Positions 55,416-62,834 of a stretch of 64,000 nucleotides of DNA are shown here, in pieces. Both the position numbers and the translations under genes were made by a program. Source of the stretch: JACMLD01 sp963705285 (lineage in GTDB: Bacteria; Bacteroidota; Bacteroidia; Chitinophagales; Chitinophagaceae); contig OY970066.1 of assembly GCA_963705285.1 (NCBI GenBank), positions 6,386,001-6,450,000 on the forward strand. Reading direction: 5' to 3'. Position 1 is the stretch's first letter. Each line of letters opens with the position of its first letter. Below the pieces are notes generated by a model that saw only the letters and a program-made list of their open reading frames with translations, ran no database searches and was not told the origin of the DNA.

Positions 55416-55976
55416 ATGGCTATGAAAATATACACCAAAACCGGCGATACGGGTAATACTTCGCTGATTGGTGGTACCAAAGTGCCCAAATCTCACCTGC
55501 GCATTGAGGCATATGGTACGGTGGATGAACTTAATTCCTATATTGGTTTGTGCCGCGATTTGCTGACCGATGAACAAAGTATACGCTTGTTGCAGGAAAT
55601 ACAGGATCGCTTGTTTACCATTGGTTCTTCTCTGGCATGCGACCCGCTAAAAGAGCCCAAAATGCGCATACCCGATCTTAAAGAAACAGATGTCACCCTG
55701 CTGGAAAATGAAATGGATCGCATGAATGAATCGGTGCCGGCTATGAAGTTTTTTATTTTACCGGGCGGGCACCCTGCTCTCTCGCATTTGCATATTGCCC
55801 GTTGTATCTGCCGCCGCGCAGAACGCTGTTGTGTACGCCTTCAACTTGAAACCATTGAAGTAGAACCTATAGTATTGCAATACATTAACCGACTGAGCGA
55901 TTATTTATTTGTGCTTGCCCGTTATACCGGTCACCTGCTCAACGTGCAGGAAATTGCCTGGAAAGCGAGGGTTTGA
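55416..55976 (+). CDS. Cob(I)yrinic acid a,c-diamide adenosyltransferase (PduO type)
   Basis: 186 residues. It begins IYTKTGDTGNTSLIGGTKVPKS, the ATP-binding N-terminus of PduO-type enzymes, and contains RIEAYGTVDELNS, ILPGGHPALSHLHIARCICRRAER and YINRLSDYLFVLAR. It transfers the adenosyl group of ATP to cob(I)alamin. No other cobalamin gene is near. Its TGA stop (55974-55976) lies inside the first unit of a heptamer array. Confidence 0.95.
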   Translation: MAMKIYTKTGDTGNTSLIGGTKVPKSHLRIEAYGTVDELNSYIGLCRDLLTDEQSIRLLQEIQDRLFTIGSSLACDPLKEPKMRIPDLKETDVTLLENEMDRMNESVPAMKFFILPGGHPALSHLHIARCICRRAERCCVRLQLETIEVEPIVLQYINRLSDYLFVLARYTGHLLNVQEIAWKARV

Positions 55977-56139
55977 GTTTTGTGTTAAGTGTTGAGTGTT
56001 AAGTGTTGTGTGTTGTGGTTGTAGGAATTTGTGCTTGGCAAGTTGTAGTATTCAAACCGGGTAGGCATGGGCGGCGAACTAAAAACTAAAAACTCTAAAC
56101 TCATAACTCTAAACTCATAACTCTAAACTCTAAACTATT
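55972..56139. repeat. Inverted pair of heptamer arrays between convergent genes (locus 7)
   Basis: Left arm 55972-56020: seven units in exact register (TTTGAGT, then TAAGTGT/TGAGTGT types). Right arm 56077-56139: nine units in exact register (AACTAAA, AACTCTA, AACTCAT). Stop codons of both flanking genes lie inside the arms: TGA of the adenosyltransferase gene at 55974-55976 and TAG of the ABC gene at 56130-56132. Confidence 0.93.
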
Positions 56140-56780
56140 TTCCCGTCTTTCATATGCAACACCCGGTCGCTCATCTGGGCAAGTTCTTCGTTATGGGTTA
56201 CAATGAGGAAGGTTTGATTGAATTGCTTGCGGAGGTCAAAAAACAGGTGGTGCAGTTCGCGGGCGTTGGCAGAATCAAGGTTGCCGGAGGGCTCGTCTGC
56301 AAAAATAATTTTAGGCTGGTTGATAAGCGCCCTGGCCACGGCCACCCGCTGCTGTTCACCGCCAGATAATTGCTGTGGCTTGTTCTCCGTTCTGCCAGAC
56401 AGTCCCAGTAGCTCAAGCAGCTCAGTGGCTTTTGCGGCTACTTCTTTTTTGCTGCGGTCTGCAATCCAGCCGGGTATACTCACATTTTCCAGCGCGGTAA
56501 ACTCAGGCAACAAATGGTGAAATTGAAAAACGAACCCAATATTGCGGTTACGGAAAGATGCCAGTGCCCGGGCATTGAGCTGTTCCAGGTTTTTATTATC
56601 GATGGTAATGCTGCCACTGTCGGGCCGGTCGAGCGTACCTAAAATATGCAGGAGGGTGCTTTTTCCGCTTCCCGAAGGGCCAACAATGCTAACAATCTCG
56701 CCCTGTTTAATGGTAAGGCCCACCCCTTTCAAAACCTCCAGTTGTGCGTACGTTTTGTGTATGCCTGCCGCTGTTAACAT
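56130..56780 (-). CDS. lolD: ABC transporter ATP-binding protein, LolD-like
   Basis: 216 residues. Walker A GPSGSGKST (about 34-42), signature LSGGEQQRVAVARAL and Walker B IIFADEPSGNLD. Length and the opening GIHKTYAQLEVLKGVGL fit LolD, the ATPase that drives lipoprotein release from the inner membrane. The LolC/E permease is not adjacent. Its last codons and stop are part of a heptamer repeat array, so the natural C-terminus may have been altered by repeat insertion. Confidence 0.9.
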   Translation of the reverse strand: MLTAAGIHKTYAQLEVLKGVGLTIKQGEIVSIVGPSGSGKSTLLHILGTLDRPDSGSITIDNKNLEQLNARALASFRNRNIGFVFQFHHLLPEFTALENVSIPGWIADRSKKEVAAKATELLELLGLSGRTENKPQQLSGGEQQRVAVARALINQPKIIFADEPSGNLDSANARELHHLFFDLRKQFNQTFLIVTHNEELAQMSDRVLHMKDGKIV

Positions 56781-56881
56781 GCTTTATTATCTTGTTCCGT
56801 TAAAATACGAACCTACAATATTATTCGTTCTAACGGCAGGGCAACCAGTTATTTTGCCGTTTAAAATGGTGAAAAACTACG

Positions 56882-56912
56882 TTTGGTTGTTCAGTATTAA
56901 CCGTTACATTTG
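56882..56912 (+). promoter_or_regulatory. Promoter of the DUF2795 gene
   Basis: TTTG (56882-56885), 19-nt spacer, TACATTTG (56905-56912): full match to the Bacteroidota -33/-7 consensus, with a 23-nt stretch to the start codon. Confidence 0.72.
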
Positions 56913-56935
56913 CCGAAAATTAAAGACATTCAACA

Positions 56936-57157
56936 ATGTTCTGGACACTTGAACTAGCATCCTATTTAGAAGACGCACCCTGGCCTGCTACCAAGGACGA
57001 GTTAATTGATTACGCTATTCGTAGTGGCGCACCGATAGAGGTGGTAGAAAACCTGCAGGAACTAGAAGACGAAGGTGAAATTTATGAAGCCATAGATGAT
57101 ATATGGCCAGACTACCCATCGCAGGAAGACTTCTTCTTTAATGAAGATGAATATTAA
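56936..57157 (+). CDS. DUF2795 domain small acidic protein
   Basis: 73 residues, strongly acidic at the C-terminus (QEDFFFNEDEY). The PWPATKDELIDYAIRSGAP segment and VVENLQELEDEGEIYEAI fit DUF2795, a small helical family highly conserved in Bacteroidota. Function unknown; a DNA- or RNA-associated role has been guessed from the fold. It has its own promoter and terminator, so it is a monocistronic unit. Confidence 0.88.
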   Translation: MFWTLELASYLEDAPWPATKDELIDYAIRSGAPIEVVENLQELEDEGEIYEAIDDIWPDYPSQEDFFFNEDEY

Positions 57158-57201
57158 TTTTATAACAGCTGCTACAGCACCTGTTATATTTATATGGTTA
57201 T

Positions 57202-57229
57202 ACCGCTCTTTTACAGGGCGGTTTTTTTT
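57202..57229 (+). terminator. Intrinsic terminator of the DUF2795 gene
   Basis: A 7-bp stem (ACCGCTC with GGGCGGT, one G-T pair) followed by eight Ts. It ends at the 3' end of the convergent fabI gene and overlaps its stop codon. Confidence 0.85.
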
Positions 57230-58043
57230 ATTCTACACCCAATTTGGTCATTACTGCATTGCTTACACCGGTAGAAGAATACCCACCATCATGAAATAGA
57301 TTCTGCATGGTTACCATGCGGGTAAGATCAGAAAATAAGGTGATGCAGTAATCGGCACAGGCTGCAGCACTGGCATTGCCCAGCGGGGCAATAGCATCCG
57401 CATAATCAAAAAAATCTCCGAAACCTTTTACACCGCTGCCGGCGGTGGTTTTGGTAGGAGATTGCGATACGGTGTTAACACGCACTTTCTTTGCTATGCC
57501 ATAATGGTAACCAAAACTGCGCGCAATAGATTCCAGCATGGCTTTTATATCTGCCATATCTGTATAAAACGGGTAGGTACGTTGTGCGGCTGCATACGTT
57601 AGCGCCACTACACTACCCCATTCATTAATGGCATCCAGTTTTTTTGCAACGGCCAGCATTTTATGTAACGACAGGGCAGAAACATCCATACCCTTCATAA
57701 AATAATCATAGTTCAATTCTGTATAAGGTACATTCTTGCGTATGTTAACACTCATACCTATTGAATGCAGCACAAAATCAATTTTTCCACCCAGCACTTC
57801 CTGCGATTGCGTAAACAAAGCAGTAAGCTCTTCTACATTGGTAGCATCTGCGGGTATTATTTGCGCATTTGTTTTTTCTGCCAGTATTTTTATCTGCCCC
57901 ATGCGCATGGCAATGGGTGCATTGGTTAGCACAAACCTGGCCCCTTCTTCAAAAGCTTTTTCTGCTACTTTCCATGCAATTGAATTTTCATCCAGCGCAC
58001 CGGTAATAATACCGCGTTTTCCTTGTAAGAGGTTATAAGCCAT
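57228..58043 (-). CDS. fabI: Enoyl-[acyl-carrier-protein] reductase (NADH) FabI
   Basis: 271 residues. The N-terminus LLQGKRGIITGALDENSIAWKVA is the FabI version of the nucleotide-binding loop. The catalytic pair is Y-x6-K in FYTDMADIKAML. QSPTKTTAGSGVKGF is the substrate-binding region, and NLFHDGGYSSTG is near the end. Reduces enoyl-ACP in type II fatty acid synthesis. A consensus promoter lies 5 nt before the ATG, suggesting leaderless transcription. Confidence 0.95.
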   Translation of the reverse strand: MAYNLLQGKRGIITGALDENSIAWKVAEKAFEEGARFVLTNAPIAMRMGQIKILAEKTNAQIIPADATNVEELTALFTQSQEVLGGKIDFVLHSIGMSVNIRKNVPYTELNYDYFMKGMDVSALSLHKMLAVAKKLDAINEWGSVVALTYAAAQRTYPFYTDMADIKAMLESIARSFGYHYGIAKKVRVNTVSQSPTKTTAGSGVKGFGDFFDYADAIAPLGNASAAACADYCITLFSDLTRMVTMQNLFHDGGYSSTGVSNAVMTKLGVE

Positions 58044-58048
58044 AATAA

Positions 58049-58083
58049 CAAAATTAAATTGATACTGTATGCGGGTGTCAAAA
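58049..58083 (-). promoter_or_regulatory. Promoter of fabI, probably giving a leaderless mRNA
   Basis: On the minus strand: TTTTG (58083-58079), 22-nt spacer, TAATTTTG (58056-58049), then 5 nt to the ATG. Both elements fit the Bacteroidota consensus. Confidence 0.65.
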
Positions 58084-58091
58084 ATAGGAAC

Positions 58092-58304
58092 TTATTGTAA
58101 CCCTGCAGGAAATAGCCATAAAATTAAACGCACTGTAGCGTACACTCCTGCAAAAACAATAAACATGGCGCACAACAAATACAGCAACAACCTACCCAAT
58201 GAAACACGTGGTTGTATTAACCTTTGCAGGAAACCGTTGCCCCACCAGGCAATGCCCGCAAAAATCAACAAAATAAAAAATACAGGAAGCGGAATGAGTT
58301 TCAT
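58092..58304 (-). CDS. Small membrane protein of unknown function
   Basis: 70 residues from the ATG at 58304 (MKLIPLPVFFILLIFAGIAWW). There are two hydrophobic segments (about 6-22 and 42-64) separated by a basic loop (RLIQPRVSLGR). A longer frame runs upstream into the double-hairpin repeat and is not favoured. No family recognised. Confidence 0.62.
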   Translation of the reverse strand: MKLIPLPVFFILLIFAGIAWWGNGFLQRLIQPRVSLGRLLLYLLCAMFIVFAGVYATVRLILWLFPAGLQ

Positions 58305-58347
58305 GGCAGAAATATAATTAATGCTGAAAGCAGGTACCCGCCCCGGT

Positions 58348-58651
58348 AGATAACCGAAGTTTACTTTCGCAGTTTCCATCAGGCAGTGTGTTACAAACTT
58401 CGGTTATCTGATATTATATACCATCGCAACCAGATACCCGAAGTCTGATTTACTATTCCTTAATTACCCCGAATTTTTAGACTTCGGGTATCTATGACGC
58501 TACGGTAGATAACCGAAGTTTACTTTCGCGGTTGCCATCAAGCAGGGTGATACAAACTTCGGTTATCTGATATTATATACCATCGCAACCAGATACCCGA
58601 AGTCTGATTTACTATTCCTTAATTACCCCGAATTTTTAGACTTCGGGTATC
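58348..58651. repeat. Two tandem copies of a double-hairpin element
   Basis: Each copy holds hairpin A (15-bp stem, 32-nt loop), a 22-nt linker and hairpin B (15-bp stem, 32-nt loop). Copy 1: A arms 58348-58362/58395-58409, B arms 58432-58446/58479-58493. Copy 2: A arms 58507-58521/58554-58568, B arms 58591-58605/58638-58652, the outermost pair lost. Stem A (AGATAACCGAAGTTT) and stem B (AGATACCCGAAGTCT) differ at two positions, and both opposite arms carry the matching changes. Between the copies, stems, linker and loop B are identical apart from the last base; five substitutions fall in loop A. The element lies 3' of recN. Confidence 0.95.
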
Positions 58652-58654
58652 ATC

Positions 58655-60319
58655 TCAATTCATGACCATTTCCCTTGCGTTTTCCAGCGCAGCAGCGGTA
58701 GGCTTCTCGCCGCTGAGCATACGTGCAATGGCAGTAATACGTTCATCCTGAGAGAGCAAACGGATATTTGTTTTGATGGCATCTGCTTTTATTTCTTTGT
58801 ACACAAAAAAATGCGCATCGGCCCTGCCTGCAATTTGCGGCTGGTGGGTGATGGAAATTACCTGGCGTTTGCCGGCCAGCGCTTTCATAATGATGCCCAC
58901 CTGTTTGGCAGCCTCTCCTGAAATACCTGTGTCTATTTCATCAAAGATCATGGTAGGCAAATCGAGCGATTGCGCCACCAATGATTTAATACACAGCATC
59001 AGCCTGCTCAGCTCTCCACCAGAGGCAACTTTGCGAATGGTTTCAAAACGGTTACTCTTATTGGCGTCAAACAAAAAATCAATTTTATCGCAACCAAATT
59101 CATTCAGTGCACCGGTGGGCAGGTTTTGTACATCTGCCTTTAATCTTGCATTGGGCATACCTACCTGGTGCAGCAACGCATTTACTTTATCTTCCAGCGG
59201 TTTTGCCTGCTTCTTACGGTTTTTAGAAAGCTGCATTGCTTTGTCCTGCGCTGTTACATACAATGCCAGGGTTTCTTTTTCTTTTGCAGCAATGGCATCA
59301 TCAATATTCAGAACAGCCTGTAGTTTGTCTGATAACGATGCCTGCAACGCAACCAATTCTGCCGTATCCTTTACATTGTGTTTTTTCAGGAGCTTATAAC
59401 CTATGGCGATGCGATCGCTTATCTGTTCTATCCGTTTGGCATCGTACTGCACATGATCATTGATGCGTTCCAGCTCGCCGGCAATATCAGACAATTCTAT
59501 CTGAGATGATTGCAACCGTTGCAACAGATCCGGCAATGCAGCATGAAATGAAGTATAAGGCTGCAATTGCTGTAGCAAACGCTTCAGCTGTTGCACCAGG
59601 GGCTGCTCGCCCTCATTGAGCGCATAGCCTACTGCAGAGAGCGCACCTTTTATGCCCTCTGCATTGCTGAGCAGTTGCAACTCATTATCCAGTTCTTCCA
59701 GTTCGTTTTCTTTAAAGGCCGCTTCTTCCAGTTCATCGTACAAAAACTTATTATAATCGTATGCGGCGGTAAATTGTGTTTTTTGTTCCTGCAGTGCCAC
59801 CAAAGCTTTACTTCCCTGTTGCCATTGCTGGTAAACAACGTGGTATTGCTGCAGTGGCGCGGCATTGCCTGCCAGGGCATCCAACACCTGCCGTTGAAAA
59901 TCTGTTTCGCCCAGCGCCAGGGTATCAAATTGTTGGTGCAGGTCTACCAGCATGGCGCTGAGTTGGCGCAACTGCTCCAGGTTAACAGGTGTATCGTTTA
60001 CAAAGGCTCTCGACTTACCATTCACTGCAATCTCCCTTCTTATCACCAGGTCTTCTTCTGCATCCAGATCATTACCCGCAACAAATTGCTGAATATCTTT
60101 TTTGCCTGCGGTATTAAAATAGCCTTCTATGATGCATTTTTTATCGCGGTGCAACAACGCGGCACTGTCGGCCCGCTCGCCGAGTATGAGCGATAGCGCA
60201 CCCATAAGAATGGATTTTCCCGCGCCGGTTTCGCCCGTAATGATATTCAGTTTGCCAGAGAAATCAATATCAATCTGGTCAATGATCGCGTAGTTCTGTA
60301 TATGTAATTTTTGTAGCAT
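58655..60319 (-). CDS. recN: DNA repair protein RecN
   Basis: 554 residues, normal RecN length. Walker A GETGAGKS (29-36) follows the LHIQNYAIIDQIDIDF opening. A long central coiled coil (about 150-370) with Leu/Gln-rich heptads follows. The signature region SGGELSRLMLCIKSLVA, Walker B TMIFDEIDTGISG and SITHQPQIAGRAD form the second half of the ATPase head. SMC-like protein acting early in double-strand break repair. It is transcribed alone, with the double-hairpin repeats directly downstream. Confidence 0.96.
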   Translation of the reverse strand: MLQKLHIQNYAIIDQIDIDFSGKLNIITGETGAGKSILMGALSLILGERADSAALLHRDKKCIIEGYFNTAGKKDIQQFVAGNDLDAEEDLVIRREIAVNGKSRAFVNDTPVNLEQLRQLSAMLVDLHQQFDTLALGETDFQRQVLDALAGNAAPLQQYHVVYQQWQQGSKALVALQEQKTQFTAAYDYNKFLYDELEEAAFKENELEELDNELQLLSNAEGIKGALSAVGYALNEGEQPLVQQLKRLLQQLQPYTSFHAALPDLLQRLQSSQIELSDIAGELERINDHVQYDAKRIEQISDRIAIGYKLLKKHNVKDTAELVALQASLSDKLQAVLNIDDAIAAKEKETLALYVTAQDKAMQLSKNRKKQAKPLEDKVNALLHQVGMPNARLKADVQNLPTGALNEFGCDKIDFLFDANKSNRFETIRKVASGGELSRLMLCIKSLVAQSLDLPTMIFDEIDTGISGEAAKQVGIIMKALAGKRQVISITHQPQIAGRADAHFFVYKEIKADAIKTNIRLLSQDERITAIARMLSGEKPTAAALENAREMVMN

Positions 60320-60405
60320 AGGTTAAAGTGCATGCACTGTATAGCAAATTAACGGAAAAATGCATTGCGCTACAGCAATGATATGCACAGGGTTTCATGC
60401 AACTG

Positions 60406-60703
60406 GTTTCTCGCGGCAAAAGGGCGAGGCAGAGAACGCGACGGCTATTTATCCGTCACACGGAGACGTCAGAAGGCATTCGCTGGTATTGACATTACTT
60501 CACGCAGCGATATAAGCGGGGTAGTGAACGCAGCACCTATTTATCCGTCAGACGGAGACGTTAGACGATATTCGCAGGTATTCAGATTATTTTACGCAGC
60601 GATATAAGCGGCGCAGTGAACGCAGCGGCTATTTATCCGTCAGACGTAGACGTCAGACGGTATCTGTTGCGCCCGTTGCCTCGTTGCGTGCGCTGCGAGA
60701 AAC
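60406..60703. repeat. 92-bp tandem repeat (2.5 copies) bracketed by inverted repeats
   Basis: Units start with GAACGC at 60434, 60526 and 60618 (both spacings 92 bp); the third is cut after about 48 bp. Each has TTTATCCGTCAGACGGAGAC-like sequence with the small dyad CCGTC-A-GACGG. The array is enclosed by GTTTCTCGC (60406-60414) / GCGAGAAAC (60695-60703) and, inside it, CGAGGCA (60425-60431) / TGCCTCG (60677-60683). No open frame of note. It fills the recN upstream region. Confidence 0.88.
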
Positions 60704-60713
60704 AAACCGGCAT

Positions 60714-60744
60714 AAAAAAACCGGAACGCGTTGTGCACTCCGGT
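60714..60744 (-). terminator. Intrinsic terminator, minus strand
   Basis: Stem ACCGGA / TCCGGT with a 13-nt loop, followed on the minus strand by seven Ts. Ends the Nif3/zinc-ribbon transcript. Confidence 0.78.
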
Positions 60745-60765
60745 GTATTAGAAAACTCGATATAA

Positions 60766-61521
60766 TTATTTTATTTCAACTGCATCTGCCAGATCGTTGT
60801 CTACCAGTATACGGCCGCAGTTTTCGCAAATGATGATTTTTTTGCGCTGTTTGATTTCGCTTTGCTTCTGCGGGGGAATGGCATTGAAACAACCACCACA
60901 GGCATCACGCTCAACGGGCACAACGGCCAATCCATTGCGGTAATTCTTACGGATACGGTCATATGAATTCAATAAACGCTCGTCTACTTTCTCTCTTGCT
61001 TCTGCGCTCAGTTTATTGAAATGTTTTTCTTCTTTTTCTGTAGTGGCCACAATTTTTTCGAGCTCGTCCTTTTTATTTTTCAGCACCCCTTCTTTAGTAG
61101 CCAATGCTTTTTTAGCCCTTTCCAGCAACACTGCTTTCTCGCTGATTTCTTCCTGCGCGTCTTTGATATGTTTTTCTGCCAGCTTCACTTCCAGCTGCTG
61201 CATTTCAATTTCTTTGTTAATGGCTTCAAACTCGCGGCTGTTCTTTACATTGGTGCTTTGCTTCTCATATTTTTTAACCAGGCTTTCAGATTCTTTGATC
61301 AGTTCTTTTTTCTGGTTAATAAATTCATTGATGCCGTTGATTTCTTCTTCCACGCGTGTTTGGCGGGCATGCAATCCTGTAATCTCATCTTCAAGGTCGC
61401 TAACTTCCATTGGCAGTTCACCTTTCAGAATCTGGATTTCATCCAGCTTGCTTTCAATTTTCTGCAGGGTAACCAATGAGGTGAGTTTTTCTTCAACCGA
61501 AAAATCTTTTACTGTTGCCAT
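60766..61521 (-). CDS. Coiled-coil protein with C4 zinc ribbon
   Basis: 251 residues. Residues about 10-190 form a long charged coiled coil (an anti-parallel hairpin in known relatives). The C-terminus carries a zinc ribbon with CGGC (about 208-211) and CENC (about 232-235), four cysteines in total. The family (formerly DUF164) is thought to bind nucleic acid. It follows the Nif3-like gene by 45 bp, a gene pairing that is conserved in many bacteria. Confidence 0.9.
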   Translation of the reverse strand: MATVKDFSVEEKLTSLVTLQKIESKLDEIQILKGELPMEVSDLEDEITGLHARQTRVEEEINGINEFINQKKELIKESESLVKKYEKQSTNVKNSREFEAINKEIEMQQLEVKLAEKHIKDAQEEISEKAVLLERAKKALATKEGVLKNKKDELEKIVATTEKEEKHFNKLSAEAREKVDERLLNSYDRIRKNYRNGLAVVPVERDACGGCFNAIPPQKQSEIKQRKKIIICENCGRILVDNDLADAVEIK

Positions 61522-61566
61522 ATTGTAGTGTGTATTTTTTTGAGTTGTTAGAACCAGTAATGCTCG

Positions 61567-62664
61567 CTACAGGAAATAACTGACCGGGTTGGTCTTTACC
61601 CCTGTTTTGAGGGCAGCAAAGGTAGGGAATTTTTCCCGCAAAAAACCGCCAATCAGCTCGGTAGTGTACTGTTCACTTTCATAATGCCCCACATCTGCCA
61701 CCACCAGGCGGTTATTGGCCTCAAAAAACTCATGGTATTTGACATCGGCAGTAATGTATACATCAGCCCCGGCTGCTATTGCATTGGAAATGAGGAAACT
61801 ACCCGCGCCTCCACATATAGCCACCTTTTGAACCGGTTGGCCCCTGAGCGGTGTATGCCGTACTACCGGCACGTTAAAAACCTGTTGCACCCGGCGCAGA
61901 AAAGCCTTTTCTTCCACCGGCTCCGGCAATACACCTACCATACCCGCCCCCACCGTAGCCAGTTCATTGTGAAGCGGAAATATATCATACGCCGGTTCCT
62001 CGTAAGGGTGGGCAGCAGTAACAGCTGCTACAAGGGAGTTTTGCAGCCAAACCGGAAAAATGGTTTCTATTCTGGTCTCCGGTTCTTCCTGCCTTTGCCC
62101 CACCTGGCCCACGAAAGGGTGGCTGCCCTCTCCTGCTTTAAAAGTACCGGTTCCGGCGGTATTGAAACTGCATTCGCTGTAATTGCCAATATGCCCGGCA
62201 CCGGCTTCAAAAATGGCATTGCGTACCTGTGGCGCCTGTTGCAAGGGCACAAACACCACCAGCTTTTGTAAGAGATTTGTTTTGGGTGTCAATATCCGGG
62301 TGTTTATCAAACCCAACTTTGCGGCTATCATTCCATTAACGCCCTGCTGTACATTGTCTAGATTGGTATGAATGGCATAAATGGCGATATCATTTTTGAT
62401 TGCGGTAATAATGGCGCGCTCCACATAATTTTTTCCATTGATCTTTTTCAAACCTTTAAATACAATGGGGTGATGCGCTATCACCAGGTTGCATTTCTTT
62501 TCAACCGCTTCCAGTATTACGTCTTCTGTTGCATCGAGGCTGATGATAGCGCCCGTACAATCCCATTGTGCGCTACCGGTAATAAGGCCGGCATTATCGT
62601 ATTCTTCCTGCAGGGAGGCCGGGGCAATGCTTTCAAGATGCGCAATGATATCGGCAATTTTCAT
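61567..62664 (-). CDS. Nif3-like dinuclear metal-centre hexameric protein
   Basis: 365 residues. N-terminal Nif3 half with VIAHHPIVFKGLKKI (metal-binding histidines about 63-64) and YAIHTNLDNVQQGVN. The central insert (about 130-250) is of the CutA/PII-like type found in long Nif3 proteins. The C-terminal half has GAGSFLISNAIAAGADVYITADVKYHEF, which supplies further metal ligands, and ADVGHYESEQY. Possibly a GTP cyclohydrolase-like or regulatory metalloprotein; the true reaction is not settled. Operon with the zinc-ribbon gene. Confidence 0.93.
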   Translation of the reverse strand: MKIADIIAHLESIAPASLQEEYDNAGLITGSAQWDCTGAIISLDATEDVILEAVEKKCNLVIAHHPIVFKGLKKINGKNYVERAIITAIKNDIAIYAIHTNLDNVQQGVNGMIAAKLGLINTRILTPKTNLLQKLVVFVPLQQAPQVRNAIFEAGAGHIGNYSECSFNTAGTGTFKAGEGSHPFVGQVGQRQEEPETRIETIFPVWLQNSLVAAVTAAHPYEEPAYDIFPLHNELATVGAGMVGVLPEPVEEKAFLRRVQQVFNVPVVRHTPLRGQPVQKVAICGGAGSFLISNAIAAGADVYITADVKYHEFFEANNRLVVADVGHYESEQYTTELIGGFLREKFPTFAALKTGVKTNPVSYFL

Positions 62665-62808
62665 ATGCTAAAGATACGGATGCGATTTTGAGATTGCTCA
62701 TTGCGGGGTTTTAGGATTGCTGTTGCTCATTGAAGCTAAAACATGGTATGACCACATAAATTATTATCACCCCGATCAGTCTATCAGTAAATGCTTGCTG
62801 TAAATTTT

Positions 62809-62816
62809 TATTTTTG
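62809..62816 (+). promoter_or_regulatory. Candidate -7 element for the GNAT gene
   Basis: TATTTTTG fits TAnnTTTG, 18 nt before the ATG at 62835. No -33 box of normal spacing was seen. Confidence 0.4.
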
Positions 62817-62834
62817 ATTATAAAACCATCTACC

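Noticed and set aside
58305..58379. Longer N-terminus of the small membrane protein at 58092-58304
   Set aside because: The extra codons fall partly in the double-hairpin repeat; the later ATG begins directly at a membrane segment.
62690..62735. Repeated GATTGCT and CTCATTG words between the Nif3 and GNAT genes
   Set aside because: Only two imperfect copies without fixed 7-bp register; too weak to count as another heptamer locus.
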